Source: Dermatemys mawii
Taxonomy: Eukaryota > Chordata > Testudines > Dermatemydidae
DNA: 64,000 nucleotides
Direction: 5' to 3'
NCBI GenBank assembly: GCA_007922305.1
Contig: ML677366.1
Coordinates: 15,414,338 to 15,478,337 of the forward strand
In this document: in pieces, positions 47,295 through 59,619 of the stretch
Layout of the letters: the number at the start of each line of letters is the position of its first letter
How positions within the stretch are numbered: the stretch's first letter is position 1
Program-made: the position numbers and the translations under genes
The notes under the pieces: model-generated
What the model was told of the DNA's origin: nothing
Seen by the model: only the letters and a program-made list of their open reading frames with translations
The model's database searches: none

Positions 47295-47590
47295 CACAGA
47301 CATTACTGTCCCAGCAGAGGCTGGAAAGTTTTGTGTGACACAGGCGCTACTGTCACCACAAATCTGTATATTTTGGTAAAATTTTCGTACCACAGACACT
47401 ACTGTCCCTACAGTTCTGCATCTGCTGGAAGGTTATTGTTCCACATACTCTTCTACCCCAGCAGATGTTGAGAGTCTTCAAGAATGACAGGCAATTTCTG
47501 GTCACCACAGATCCACATCTGCAAGGAATTAAATTGCCACGAACACAACTATCCCTGCTGATCACTAAAGCCATGCACTTCTGATAGGGA
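47295..47590. repeat. decayed minisatellite, about 48-bp unit
   Basis: Six diverged units start near 47295, 47339, 47391, 47442, 47488 and 47538. Each begins like 'cacagacattactgtccc' and is followed by a 'cagatctgctgg'-like stretch. Unit length varies from 44 to 52 bp. The minus-strand open frame here (47667-47353) follows the repeat and is probably not a gene. Confidence 0.6.
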
Positions 47591-50190
47591 GGAAACAAAA
47601 TGAGCCAACGAAACAATGCAGAGAACCTAGAACCCCAATACCAAATCTGCCTGCTCATTAGAATCAATGGCTCTATCCTTCAGGCTATTTCAGGAAAAAA
47701 TGAATTTAGTTTTTATTATGAATGTTTGAAAGTTTTTAAAAGCAAACATTTATTCTGAAAAGCATCGAAGGAACAAATATCTGAAGCCTTTTTATGTGCC
47801 AAAGCTGCAGAAATACTAGCTGTCCATCACTATTATGTTAACCATGCTGCAGGTACAGATCACCTGTGCTAGCTCATTCCCAGCTTTCTTTTGAACAGAT
47901 GCTTCCACTTGTGTAGGGGAAAGTGAAGACCATAATATTTAGGTCCAAACTCACAAACACACCTGTGCCTTTCACACATGTCCATTTTAAGGGGACAGAT
48001 ACACAATGCACCTCCTTTAATGATTTTACATGGTTAAGGTGGGAACATACAAGTATTTCAAAATTTGGGCCTTGTTGTATTTATGCACTTCAGATTAATT
48101 TGATCCTTCCACGCACTGGAGAAAGATGACAGTAATAAAGAGGAGTTGTGGTTTATTTTAGCCCAACACTATCATGACCTGTCCCCTCCCCTCAGGGAGC
48201 TGGAGAGGGCTCCCGTCCTCTGTATTTTTAGTCCTGGGCCTTGAGCAGACCCCTGGAGATTGATGTCGTTTGGGGGTAAATCCCCAGTTCATTTTGCAGG
48301 AGGCCACTGGGCAAACCCTACTGCCTAGTACAATGATTTGAAGAAATGCTGCAAAGGGAATCTCAGAATTCTCTCTTTGGGGTGTTCTTGCCCTTAGTTC
48401 ATGGTTTTTGGGTTTTTTTTAAAATCTTCCTCTGAGGCATCAGGAATTTTCAACTGCTAGGGAAGAATACCAGATGTAACAGAACAATGATCTGATACAG
48501 CACAGCAAATCCTATGCTCCTTTGGAACTGGTTATGGGAAAGAGTTAAGATTTTGGTTATTCGGCCAAAGCAAATGACATCTTGAACCTTGTCATTTACT
48601 TGCCTGAGCTATCTTTTTCAGATCTCACGTCCTACTGGTTAGTGGCAATGGTCTCATGTGTCATTAATTCCGTTTTACTGGAAATCCGATATTCACATGC
48701 TTCATTTAGAGAGTGTTTGTTTATTTGGCCCTGTCATCCCAATGTGCACTCATCTTGCGTTGCTTGTATGCACAATATTTCGTTTAGAATTTTGGAAATG
48801 CTATCTTTACCAGAGTTCATTTAGAGAACAATGTCATCAATAGTGCATACTAAGGAATTGGCTCTTTACAATGCTCATTGAACCCTTAGTACAGTATTTC
48901 CTCCTCTCTCCTGAAAAAAATAAAACCAGATGGAATTTAGGGAGAGATGATAATGTTGTCTTTATTCCAGGGTGTGTGGTATGTGGTACCCTGGGCTGGA
49001 ACAGAAGCCACTGAGGAGTTATGGAGTTAGAGTGACTAGTAACGGTGGATTCTGGCACACATTCACTTGAGCTTTGTGCAATCCCGAGTAGGTGAATCTC
49101 ACCCAGAAAGAAAAATCTTCTCCAACTTCAGAGAAGAAATACTGTAGTGTCCTTATAAAAGCTGGCCAAGTATTTCCTGAACAGATCACAATGCTACATT
49201 TACTGTGGGGATTAATATTCATTTCGGCATGAGTGATAAACCAACATAGTTAGGAGAATAAACTGACTGCTAGAAGATGTCAACTCTGCACACTGAATAA
49301 AAATGTGTTTTTAAATGGCATGTCTTTGTATCAACAAATGAAGGAGACACAGTTTCATTTCTACTTCCTGAAATTAGGTTGAGAATCATACAAGGTTTGA
49401 TTTTCTTCCTTTATGATGAAATGCAGGTTTTCCAAGCATTATGGAATAAGTGTTGTTATGGCAGCCTGGGTGAGGTCAAATCTTGCATAGTGGACTGTGT
49501 GTTCACATGCAAGCTATGATCAGTACAGATTTCTCTGCTAAGTCGTCTCATAATTGTCTGAAGATAAAGTCAAATCCACTTTCCTTTCATCTCGAGCTGA
49601 AGAAAATAATGAGAAGATTTAAACAAAAGCCATACTTATGAAAAAAAGAGAGGCAGGTAAGCCATTTCCTTGTTAAATTTAACATGGGTTAAGTATTTGC
49701 AAAACTACTTTTCGCCATAACAAACTAGAAATAATGAAATTTTCTGGTCTAAGATTTTGTCCTTTTATACTCCTGTCATCTCATGTGGATTTAATTGAGG
49801 GCAGGAGTAAGTTCCCTTATGGTCTAATAATTTCCCACACCTGTCAATAGAGATTTGAGCACACCAAAGGAACACAGCTCAGAGGAGGGGAAAGAAGCAA
49901 ATAAAGACACTAAGTAATTAAAGATTATTTTTTTTAAAAAATGGTACTGCCCTCTGGGCCCTGGTTATGTTTTCTGTTACATTTTAAAGCATTTTAAAGC
50001 TTGCTGGAACTGTCAGATGATTTGAGTAGATCTCGGTTTTAATTTCCAATACCCGTAACAAGGAACAGCTGCCATCCAGGTTTGTGCTGCAAAATAACAA
50101 CTAAAGGCGGTTCTGGAGAAGTGACTCTGATAATGGCATTGAAGGCTTTCATTTTTATTGCCTTTCAATAACTCAGACTTGCTCACTTTA
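47591..50190. other. intergenic, nothing recognised
   Basis: AT-rich. Small open frames only (48582-48824, 48837-49058, 49019-49222), with no recognisable products. No firm repeats were identified. Confidence 0.45.
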
Positions 50191-50200
50191 CAGTATAAAG

Positions 50201-50512
50201 CAGGGCTAGGCAACCTGTGGCACGGGTGCCAAAGGCGGCATGCGAGCAGATTCTCAGTGGCACTCACGCTGCCCGGGTCCTGGCCACCAGTCCAGGAGGG
50301 CTCTGCATTTTAATTTAATTTTAAATGAAGCTTCTTAAACATTTTAAAAACCTTATTTACTTTATATAAAGCAATAGCTTAGTTATATACTATAGACTTA
50401 TAGAAAGAGACCTTCTAAAAATGTTAAAATGTATTCCTGGTACACGAAATCTTAAATTAGAGTGAATAAATGAAGACTTGCCAAACCATTTCTGAAAGGT
50501 TGCCAACCCGTG
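50201..50512. mobile_element. hAT-type non-autonomous transposon, copy A
   Basis: Ends CAGGGCTAGGCAACCTGTGG and GGTTGCCAACCCGTG are inverted repeats. Flanks GTATAAAG (50193-50200) and GTATACAG (50513-50520) are an 8-bp duplication with one change. It is a close relative of the copy at 58651. No transposase is encoded. Confidence 0.88.
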
Positions 50513-50520
50513 GTATACAG

Positions 50521-51690
50521 AATTGAAACCTGCAAAGTACCCCCCCAACATACATACATGCCAGTTTACACTTACTACAACAGGAGGTGGGGATGCTCAG
50601 CACCTCAAAGGAGAGGTTGCACAAAGATGTTTATCCTAATCGCTAGCACGGCAAATGCCCTGTGATCTAGTGGTCAGGCTGGGTTCTTTCTGGCTCACAC
50701 ACCATCATCAGGACTGAAGGGTCTGTAATCAAAGCATAATGACTTGTACTCCTCAGATCTGCCTGAACAAGGACTCCTGGTAGCCACAGTTCCAGCAGGA
50801 GAAGCTAGGAGTGGGAAATGGATTGTGTTACTCCCCACTGCTTCCTGTGCGAGGTGGTATGAATTCAGAGGGCAGTAGCCTGACCTGTTGGCACCTGTCG
50901 AAAGGCAGTGGAAGGGAACAAATAGCTGGCACCCAAAGAGTTTAGTGGGAAGTTGGAGGTCTGAAGGTCCCCTGCCCAAAAAACAACAATGATGGGTGGG
51001 TCATTTGGGAGGGAGAGTGCTGTGGACATCTGACAAAGATGATACTGGGGGGCAGGTGGATATCTCACAGTGATGTATGTTGCCATGACAATTTTGACCA
51101 TTTCAGTTCAGAACAAAGATCTACATCCAGACAAAAATCTCAGTACCATATTCCCGTTCTGCTACCATCTTGATGAGGACACCACTGGGTCAACCCATCT
51201 TCTTGTTTACATGCAGGAATCTGATCAAAGCTACTTTTCTGACCATAATCCCACTCTAGGTCTAGTCCTGGAAGAACTTCTCCTTTTTAAAATACTGCCA
51301 TTAATTACTGCAATGCTGCTTGTTGACAAGTTATTTCTATTACAGGAATAATGCCCCACCTGGTTCAGATTTTACTTTCTGTACTTCGAAGAAATTTAGA
51401 TGAAGTCACCACCACTCTCTCCCGTGCATATCATTAGTCCAGATAGGGAGGTATGAAGTGTACTGTACATGTTGTGTCATGTCTCTCTAAAGCATAATGT
51501 CTCAGATGAATTAGTTGTTAAAGACACATGTACATGTTAAACAGAGATGCTATCACTTAAGGATGGATAATTTATTTATACACAAAAAATCCATAAATTT
51601 AGCATAGTAATTTCCACATTGCTCATTCAACATCCCTTTCATATTTAATCCTACACTGTCCTGACTTTGTCTCCTCTGTTCTGCACTTCA
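50521..51690. other. intergenic, nothing recognised
   Basis: Open frames at 50695-50979 and 51070-51351 have no recognised product. No clear repeats. Confidence 0.45.
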
Positions 51691-51699
51691 CACCATTTT

Positions 51700-52000
51700 T
51701 CCTCATCACTTCCTTTGAGAAAGTTTCCCACTTCCTATGCACCATCTGATACTTCTTGCAAATCCCTCCTCAAAACCCACTTCTTCTGTGAAACATCTCA
51801 CCTTTGATCTCATTTGTTTAATGATTAAATATATGTGTAAGCTTTTATTTTCTATTAGATCACTGTAATATCTAAGTCCCTCACGTAGATTAATGAATGG
51901 ATCCTCACAGTAGTTCTGTGAGATAGAAGAGTCTTGTTATCCCCATTTTATAGACCAGAAATAGGACAGAGAGATTAAGGACAACCTTTTCAAAAGTGGC
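51700..52000 (+). repeat. L2-like and MIR-like relics
   Basis: 'aaatccctcctcaaaaccca' and 'cttcttctgtgaaacatctc' (about 51755-51800) resemble an L2 segment. 'gtgagatagaagagtcttgt' and 'tatccccattttatagacca' (about 51918-51957) resemble the MIR core. Confidence 0.45.
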
Positions 52001-52138
52001 CTCTGATTTTGGGTGTCCAGCTTGAGACACTGATAGTCTTGGCTTTCAGAGGCTCTGAACGCCCACAACACCTGTTGAAATCAGTAGGATTTATTCCCTA
52101 GACCTACCCAATTCAATTCCACATTTCTCCACAGAAAA

Positions 52139-52155
52139 ACACACACACACACACA
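52139..52155 (+). repeat. (CA)n microsatellite
   Basis: Eight CA units. Other short CA runs are at 55081-55094 and 58374-58388. Confidence 0.9.
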
Positions 52156-52689
52156 ATCAATTTACACCCTGAAGAAGTAAGTTGATAACCATAGAACATA
52201 CAATAATTCTACTGGGGAAGGATGGAAATGGCTCTGACCATATCTGATTTATACCTTTGATGCTTATTGGTTGCCCAGAGAAGCTCAGATCTCAGATATA
52301 TAGCTGGGTAGGGTCAAAAGCAGGCCATAGGCCCATGCAGTCAAATATGACATCTATGCCCTATTCTGTCTACTGTTAAATTTTATTGCATCAACTGAGG
52401 GCAAAATCACCACTATACCAGAAACCAAGCCAATCCCAACCAGAACCCACATCCAATCTGCAAAAAAATGAAATCAGAAAAAGTCCCCTTAAGCAGGGAC
52501 CAGAGCTCTGTCCAACACACCCTTGAAAGTATTATATTTCAGAGACAAAATTCTGCTCTCAGTTACTGGCCTTGCATATATATGTGGTTTCAGACAAGAC
52601 AACATGCCAGGACTTCTTTTAGATCCCTTTTTTCCTCAGTTAAGTTAATCAATATTCCTGAACTTTCCCTTTTCACTGGGCTTGCTGAT

Positions 52690-53475
52690 CCCTGCGTCTA
52701 AGGGCAACCTGCTTAAACTGAATTGGAGAGGATTCAGAGAAGAGTCATAAGAATGATTAAAGGATTAGAAAACATGCCTTATATATCTATTTAGTTTAAC
52801 AATAAGAAGGTTAAGGGGAGACTCAATTACAATCTATAAGAACCTACATGGAGAACAAATATTTAAGAATGTCTCTTCAATCTAGCAGAGAAAGGTATAA
52901 TACAGTCCTATGGCTGGAAGTTCAAGCTAGACAAATTTAGACCAGAAATATGACATAACTTTTTAATGGTGAAAGTAATTAACCATTGGAACAATTTACC
53001 AAGGGTCATGATGGATTCTCCATCACTGACAATTTTTAAATAGAGATTGGGTATTTTTCTAAAATATCTGTTCTAGGAATTGCTTGGCCTATGATATACA
53101 GGAGTCAGACTAGATTGGGGTTCCCAAACTTGTTCTGTGGCTTGGCCAGGGTAAGCCCCTGGCTGGCCGCAAGATATTTTGTTTACCCAAGTGGCCATAG
53201 GTTTGGCCGCTCGCTGCTCCCCCTGGCCATGATTCGCCATTCCCGGCCAATGGGAGCTGTGGGAAGCGGTGGTCTGGCCTGTGGTGCTTCCTACAGCTCC
53301 CATTGGTTGGGAATGGCGAACCACGGCCAGTGGGAGCTGCGACCGGCCGAACCTATGGCCACTCGGGTAAACAAAACATCTTGTGGCCAAGCCACGGAAC
53401 AAGTTTGGGAACCCCTGGACTAGATGATCATAATGATCCCTTAGGGCCTCAGAATCTGAATCTATGAATGAGACA
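52690..53475 (+). pseudogene. CR1 LINE 3' fragment, split by a hAT element
   Basis: In plus orientation, translation around 52800-52860 gives 'RRLRGDSITIYKNLHGE'-like residues, the CR1 ORF2 C-terminus. Then come 'aaccattggaacaatttacc' (52981) and the 3' end 'agatgatcataatgatccct', 'gaatctatgaatg' (53422-53469). The hAT at 53116-53417 interrupts it. Frameshifts and stops show it is dead. Confidence 0.8.
53116..53417. mobile_element. hAT-type foldback transposon nested in CR1
   Basis: Ends 'tggggttcccaaacttgttc' and 'gaacaagtttgggaacccct' are inverted repeats. The inverted similarity continues through nearly the whole element, meeting around 53270-53290, so it can fold back on itself. The perfect 8-bp flank GACTAGAT occurs at 53108-53115 and 53418-53425. 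The open frames of 110-168 codons over it come from the inverted repeat and are not genes. Confidence 0.88.
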
Positions 53476-53812
53476 CAAATCTCTTCCTCAAGGCTCTTCT
53501 CAGCTATATTAATTCTGTTTCTGGGAAGGCCCCAGAGCACCTCCCTCCCTCCCCCTACTTTCACTGCAGCCCATGCCACTGTGGCTTGAAGTCAGTGGGG
53601 GCACACCATGAGTGTGCCAAGAGGAGTCTAATCTGCTGAAGAAGTTCAAGTTGTGCAGGTATTTGGATTCACAGTAGACACACACACGTCCCCTCCTCCC
53701 CCCATCTACCTCTCTGCTAATTTACTTCCTTTAACAGCACACAGACATATTGAAAGGAAAAACAATTAGAGGGAAACCTGGAAAGGACTGATTAAAAGCA
53801 GAAGCAGCAGAA
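53476..53812. other. intergenic, nothing recognised
   Basis: Pyrimidine-rich patches and a short CA run at about 53681. No gene. Confidence 0.4.
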
Positions 53813-53935
53813 GGCCTGATTCCTCAGTCATTCCTGTTGGGCAGTATTTGCATAAGGAGTCCATTTGGATTCAGTGGGGCTGTTTGTGTGAGTAAAATGC
53901 TACTCAGCACAAGTAACAGCAGCAGAATCAGGCCC
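53813..53935. mobile_element. MITE, GGGCC-type, 123 bp
   Basis: Ends GGCCTGATTCCTCAGTC and GCAGAATCAGGCC are inverted repeats. The core contains 'tttggattcagtggggctgt'. Confidence 0.6.
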
Positions 53936-55250
53936 CAAATAAACAAGCAGGAACAAAAAAGAACAGGGATCGCCCCATATGAATCAGAGTGAACACAAGC
54001 CATGGATCAGGGGAGCCTCAAATGAGAGATTGCTCCTATGCAACCCAATTAAAAAGTGTCTTTAGCAGTAATGGGTTCTTCCATAAATACGCATCAAACT
54101 TACTGGTAGTCATGCCTGTCCTCTTGCTTCAGGGAACACAGACTATACCACAAAAAGAATCCCCTCCTCCCCCTCCAAACCTCCCCCACCAAAACAAAAA
54201 TAAAAAAAATCTAGCAACAACCAACAAAGGCACAACTAAAGCAGTAATGGAGACTAACTGAGCTGGAACAGTTGTTTTGATGTTAGTCAGGAAAGGGTGG
54301 GAGGTCCAATCAGAGGGAAAGAGAGACATGTTCACAGGAGACCCTGTAACCTCTCACAGGGAGAAAAAAAAATGGTATGACTGTTTCTGTCTGATGACAT
54401 GGGGAAACAGCAACAACTTTATAGATGTTGCTTTCAGAGTAACAGTGCTGGGAACGAAGGAGTGACGGATTTGACCACAAGGGCCTGGTTTACAACAGAT
54501 GCTCCTTTTCTTCCATTATGAAGCACACTCTCTCTCTCACACACACAGACACAGACACACACACAATCGGATTCCCAGTTGCTGTATTGTCCCATTTCCT
54601 GAGTGCGGTTGCTGCAACTCTCAACACTGCTTCTGTGAGACAGAATAATTCTAAGTTTATAAATCATTAAAACAATGCATGTATCAAATGTTGGCCACCC
54701 CAAAATAAAGCCATCGTCTGTCTAGAGAGCAAATCCAATCATTCTAATGAGCGTATGTATTTGAAATCTCAGGGCTCATGCTAGTTGGAACTGTTTAAAA
54801 ATGTTTCCAGTTAGCTTTGTCCACAAGCTTCAAAAAGAAAATCAAAATATGCCTCTCAAAGTGATGCGATGATGCTTGTGAAACAGAACTGCTAACTTGC
54901 ATGAGATTGGGGTCTGAATTCAAAGCTAGGATGCTTTTGAGATCATACATTAAAGATTACAGAATTGTTATAAATCACCTCAAACTTTAAACATTTGCAT
55001 TACTGACTTATAAACATCTCTGAAAAATACACACCACCAGCTACTGGCAATTATTAATATAAATTATTTATATAGATGGATACACACACACACAGGTGCA
55101 TTAAAATTGATATGACCTAAAGAGTGAGCTTTATTTTTACATTATTGTTTTTATACATAAATGTATTCCTGTGTATGTGGCTTCCACATATTGTAACAAA
55201 ATAGATATCTATTTTAATGCAGCTATTTTAAATGGAAACTTACAGAAAAA
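53936..55250. other. intergenic with simple repeats
   Basis: A CT/CA-rich microsatellite lies at about 54527-54565. Purine- and A-rich stretches occur near 54160-54220. No gene supported. Confidence 0.45.
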
Positions 55251-55254
55251 TAGT

Positions 55255-55428
55255 ACAGAGACAGGGCAGGCAAAGTAATATTTTTTATTGGACCAACTTC
55301 CGTTGGCAAGAGAGACTGAGCTCTTAGAACTCTGTAAGTTCAAAAATTGGTTTAACAAGATATTACCTCACCCACCTTGTCTCTCTAATATCCTCGGACC
55401 AACACGGCTACAACAACACTGTACAGAA
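55255..55428. mobile_element. second SINE family, inverted (foldback) arrangement
   Basis: The plus-oriented segment 'gagacagggcaggcaaagta' ... 'attggaccaacttccgttgg' (about 55258-55308) faces an inverted segment 'gatattacctcacccacctt' ... 'gtctctctaatatcctcgga' and then 'ccaacacggctacaacaaca' (about 55359-55420). The last part is the antisense head of a turtle-type SINE. Arms of about 40 bp are similar but not identical. Confidence 0.65.
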
Positions 55429-58400
55429 TAATAATAGTTTATTTTGAAGCTATTTCACATGTAAGGGAGCCTCTTTCATTAATGGATCAGTGGAACACAT
55501 AATTTACAGTTTAAAGCCATTTTTGAGTAGTAGTGAATTACTGTGCTTAACAACAGAAAGTTGGCAACAGGGTTCAGACATAGTGGGCTTTATACTCTCC
55601 TCTGTTCCAGCACACTTGTAGGCACAACATTTTTTCTCCACTAACTATGCAGGAACATCTGAAATAGGAAATGGCCGACTGGAAGGGGACAGCACATGGG
55701 AACAATCACTCTAGGAGGCACATTCCACTCTGCAGGTGGTGGATGGAACACTGCTATTTGCTGCTCAATTTATTGCTGTTCCAAGAAGCTCTGCATCTAC
55801 CCCTGTGTCCTCTGCCCTCACAAGATGAGAGCACACGAGCAGTTCTGCTGCTAAAGAACTACTGATGGTAAAGCAACTGAGCAGGCTCTCTTGCTGGTGC
55901 CAGGAGGTGCTATAGGGTAAGGGGCTATGTGTGGATGCCTTTGACACAGTTTTCACCATCTGCACCATCCAACTTTGACCTTACACTTAGCAGGCCATAT
56001 CCTCTGTCCCTTTTGCACCCACACTAGCTCCCAGATTCCAAGGAGATGTTGTGAAAACAGCGGCTCCTCAAAAGCCTAACAGCATTTGAGGTGAGAGCTA
56101 CTTTTCCACACTGAAACACATCTTGAGTGAACTCTCTGCAAGATTTCTCCCTTCATCTAAGTTCAGCTTTCCAGATGGTATCAGTTCTGACCCACAATAC
56201 TCTCTACCGATCCATTACTGAGAAGAAACGGCCATTCAGACAGCCTTATGTAATAGTTTCATGGTTACAGGCTAGGAACTAAATGAGATTTCAATATGAC
56301 ATTAATTCACAGCACCACCTAGTCACCTAAAATTTACATATGAAGCATATATACAAGAACATAGACACTATATCCCTGTGTCACACCCAAATAAGAAGGA
56401 TTAACTAAATATAATAAAACAAACGGTATTAAAAATTGGACCACCAACTTCAAAAGTTGATTTCCAGATATGAAATCCTGATAAAAAGGCAACCATATAC
56501 TTTAGCTGTTATTATTCTGCCAGCTCTAAACAATTTATCCAACGATTTTAGCATTTTATTTTAATCTTTTTATTATTACTCAACCAATAGAATAACTCCC
56601 AATGGTATATTAATGTATGATTTTTTAAAATGCAAAATTATTTCTTTCATTATCCACCCAGCTCTTACGTTATACAAAGATATTCCTTCTAGCAAATATT
56701 TGACTAGCTATAAAGTGGTCTTCAGATGTGCTATGCCAATAGATGACACCCCGTAGCAGACTCTCTGCTCTCTCTTCACTATGCGCATTACAAATAGTAT
56801 TTTAATTGGGTTTCCAATTCATGAAAGCTGGAATGGGCTTCTGAGTCCATTTTGAAGCTGAAATACAAAGCAATCCATTCACAGGCTGAAAAGCTAAAGA
56901 ATTTGGTGAAAAAAGGGTGCAGTGTGGGTTGGTGAAAAATTGCTATCAGTGGGGTGGAGGGAAGGGGGAGAGGGAATTTGAATTTATTCCTTGTGCCTAG
57001 CTGTGTCAGTCTACAGTTGTGTTAAGGAATTATTCAGGTGAGCCTTATTGCCTGAAATAGGGCATGGTTCCATTCAAAAACTCCATCAAAAGAGGATGCT
57101 CTTCTTGGAAAGTTTTCTTCAGTAATTAGCAGCACCTTTAAATTACTGTGATTTTTAGCTGAACTCTTTCTGGAAAGGGAAAAGAATAGCATCACGTTTA
57201 TTGTGTTTCAAGGATGTCATTTCAAGTGTGCAATTTGCATAGCAAAGTTTTCTTTTCTCGTTGTCAACCCTGCAGACCCAGCCTGGGATCCAAGTGTCCA
57301 ATGAAGTTATTTCCTTCTTGCACATCGCACCGGTTAAAAGTTCTGCAGGCTCTAATCTACACATGTACAACTCTGTTATCTTCACATCATGCTCTGTGTC
57401 ACTTGTACAACATCATTGCTTCCAATACTTTGCACAGGTATAAGTGACTGGAATTCAGTAAACTTTCTGATGCACATGGCATCTCTCTCTTTCTTTGCTA
57501 TGTCAGTTGTAAACAGCACTAAAAGCATTTTACTCACTAAAGCAAGCAAATATGACTCTGAACACACAGGAGCAGCAGAGCTGCTGAGTAAAAAGGTGCC
57601 ATTTTTACATAGTAATTTTTCCAAGTAGAATCACACTTTAACACTTTTGTCTCTCTTCTCTCTCTGAGAAATCCATAAATACACAAATGAAAGACTGATT
57701 CAGTGAAGGCAGAAAATGCCAGGCAGAAAACGCTGTCCAGAGGCCAAGTGCCAAGGCCCTTTTGGGACATGGAGAAAGTCTAGTTACTGTATCTTATTCA
57801 GGAGAAAAGCCATCTGTCAACAAATTAATCACTGGACCGATTCAGAAACAACTGAAAATAAAAAGCCAGTACAAACGTGCAGATGAGCCTTCAGTCAGAT
57901 GCCCGTGATAAAAAACACAAATCCCCTCCATACAGCATGGCATTTGGATCCAGCCATTTCTGTCTAGAGGGGGAAGCAAAGCAGTGACAATGCAAAATGA
58001 TCTTCCAGCAATGACCTTTTAAATCAATCAGTATAATCATGGAGAGATGAGCCCAAGCCAAAGTCCTATATTCAAACAGCTCCTGCATCCACCAGTGGCA
58101 GAGCCAAGTGCGAGCAGATGTGCTACCACATGTCATTTAGAACTGGAGGAAGCTCTACCCTTTTTTAATTTAAACCCTGGCTGATACAGGACAATTTGAT
58201 GTTTAGTCCCTGTCTGACAGCAGCCTTAATTAGAGCCCTATTGTTCTATGGATTTTTTCTTCTGAGTGGCTAACCCTCAGACTGACCACTGCTAGTCCTA
58301 GCCAGAAGGTCAGGGCACCAGCTTCTTCACTCCTCCCCTCCCTTATTCCCATCTTTCCCCAATGGGAGCCTCTCTCACACACACACACAAACCCACAAAC

Positions 58401-58570
58401 GTCTACCAACTTCCTCTAAAGAAAAGGAAAATTAACTTTATTGCCATTATTCCAATCCCTAGTGCTTTGACTAGAGCAGTGAAGGGTACTATGGATGATC
58501 ACATGTTTGCATGCGTGTAGCTTCAGCACAGACCCCTATTTTAAGATGCACTCCAGCCTCTTACAAAGGC
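55429..58570. other. intergenic, nothing recognised
   Basis: AT-rich, with small overlapping open frames (55671-55865, 57155-57447, 57389-57628, 57891-58136) lacking known domains. No clear repeats or RNA genes. Confidence 0.45.
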
Positions 58571-58574
58571 AAAT

Positions 58575-59165
58575 GTAAGACTGGCAGGGACCCCAATATA
58601 TCATTTAGCTCAGTCCCCTGCACTGAGGCAGGACTATGTATTATCTAGATCAGGCGTAGGCAACCTATGGCACAGGTGCCAAAGCTGGCATGCGAGCTGA
58701 TTTTCAGCGGCACTCACACCAGCCAGGTCTTGGCCACCAGTCCAGAGGTCTCTGCATTTTACTTTAATTTTAAATGAAGCCTCTTAAACAGTTTTAAAAC
58801 CTTGTTTACTTTACACACAACAATCATTTAGTTCTATATTATAGACTTATAGAAAGAGACCTTCTAAAAATTTTAAAATGTATTACTGGCACACGAAACC
58901 TTAAATTAGAGTGAATAAATGAAGACTCGGCACACCACTTCTGACAGGTTGCCGACCCCTGATCTAGATCATCCCTGATAGGTGTTTGTCTAACCTGTTC
59001 TTAAAAACCTTCTCCAGTGATGGAGATTCCACAAACTCCTTAGGACCAGTAATTTGTTGCAGTGCTTGACTGTCCTTATAGTTAGGCAGTTTTTCCTAAC
59101 ATCTAATGTAAATGTCCCTTGCTGCAATTTAAGCTCATGGTAAAGATTTATCATTTGTATTACAG
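58575..59165 (-). mobile_element. CR1 LINE 3' fragment, split by a hAT element
   Basis: In antisense order: 'gactggcagggaccccaata', 'tcagtcccctgcactgaggc' (58580-58632), then, after the inserted hAT, 'taacctgttcttaaaaacct', 'ctccagtgatggagattcca' and 'tgctgcaatttaagctcatg'. Non-coding remnant. Confidence 0.8.
58651..58961. mobile_element. hAT-type non-autonomous transposon, copy B, nested in CR1
   Basis: Ends CAGGCGTAGGCAACCTATGG and GGTTGCCGACCCCTG are inverted repeats. The perfect 8-bp flank ATCTAGAT is at 58643-58650 and 58962-58969. It is highly similar along its length to the copy at 50201-50512 and in the same orientation. Confidence 0.9.
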
Positions 59166-59214
59166 TAGCAGGTAAAGGTAATCTCCAACTGAGATTAGGG
59201 CTTGATGGTGCTGG

Positions 59215-59515
59215 CATGGAACAAATACACGGGGAGAGAGACTTCCTGCCTCAAAAAATTTACAATCCAAACAGATAAAAGAGACAAAGGAAATATTATT
59301 ACCCACATTTTACAGATGAGAAGCTGAAGGAGAGTGTGATTAAGGCCCTGATTCAGCAAATCACTGAAGCACATGCTTGGAGTTAAAATGGGGCTGATGT
59401 GCATGCTTAAGAGCTTTATTGGACCAGAGCAAAAATCACACAGGAGGACTGTAGCAGAGCTGGGAATTGAACCCAGATCCTCTCTCCTATTCCAGAGCCC
59501 TAATCACAAGCCCAG
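59215..59515 (+). repeat. MIR-like SINE with an inserted short sequence
   Basis: The left part contains 'tcaaaaaatttacaatccaa' and 'attacccacattttacagat'. The right part contains 'gtagcagagctgggaattga', 'acccagatcctctctcc' and 'ccagagccctaatcacaagc', the MIR order. Between them about 59347-59430 ('gccctgattcagcaaatcac') does not belong to MIR and looks like a MITE insertion. Confidence 0.6.
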
Positions 59516-59619
59516 CCTTTCTCCTGTAGAGAGAATATGTTTTATAAAATCATCCAAAGTGTACCCTTGCCAAGTTATTCTCCCCACAGATGGAGAAGGT
59601 AGATAATACTTCGTGAAGC

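Noticed and set aside
47353..47667. 104-codon minus-strand frame
   Set aside because: It follows the decayed minisatellite units, so the Cys-containing repeats reflect DNA periodicity rather than a protein.
53073..53579. 168-codon minus-strand frame
   Set aside because: It crosses the hAT foldback and the CR1 flank; the repeated residues come from the inverted repeat.
55255..55428. tRNA gene
   Set aside because: The sequence has SINE-type motifs but no cloverleaf could be drawn; it is a SINE remnant.
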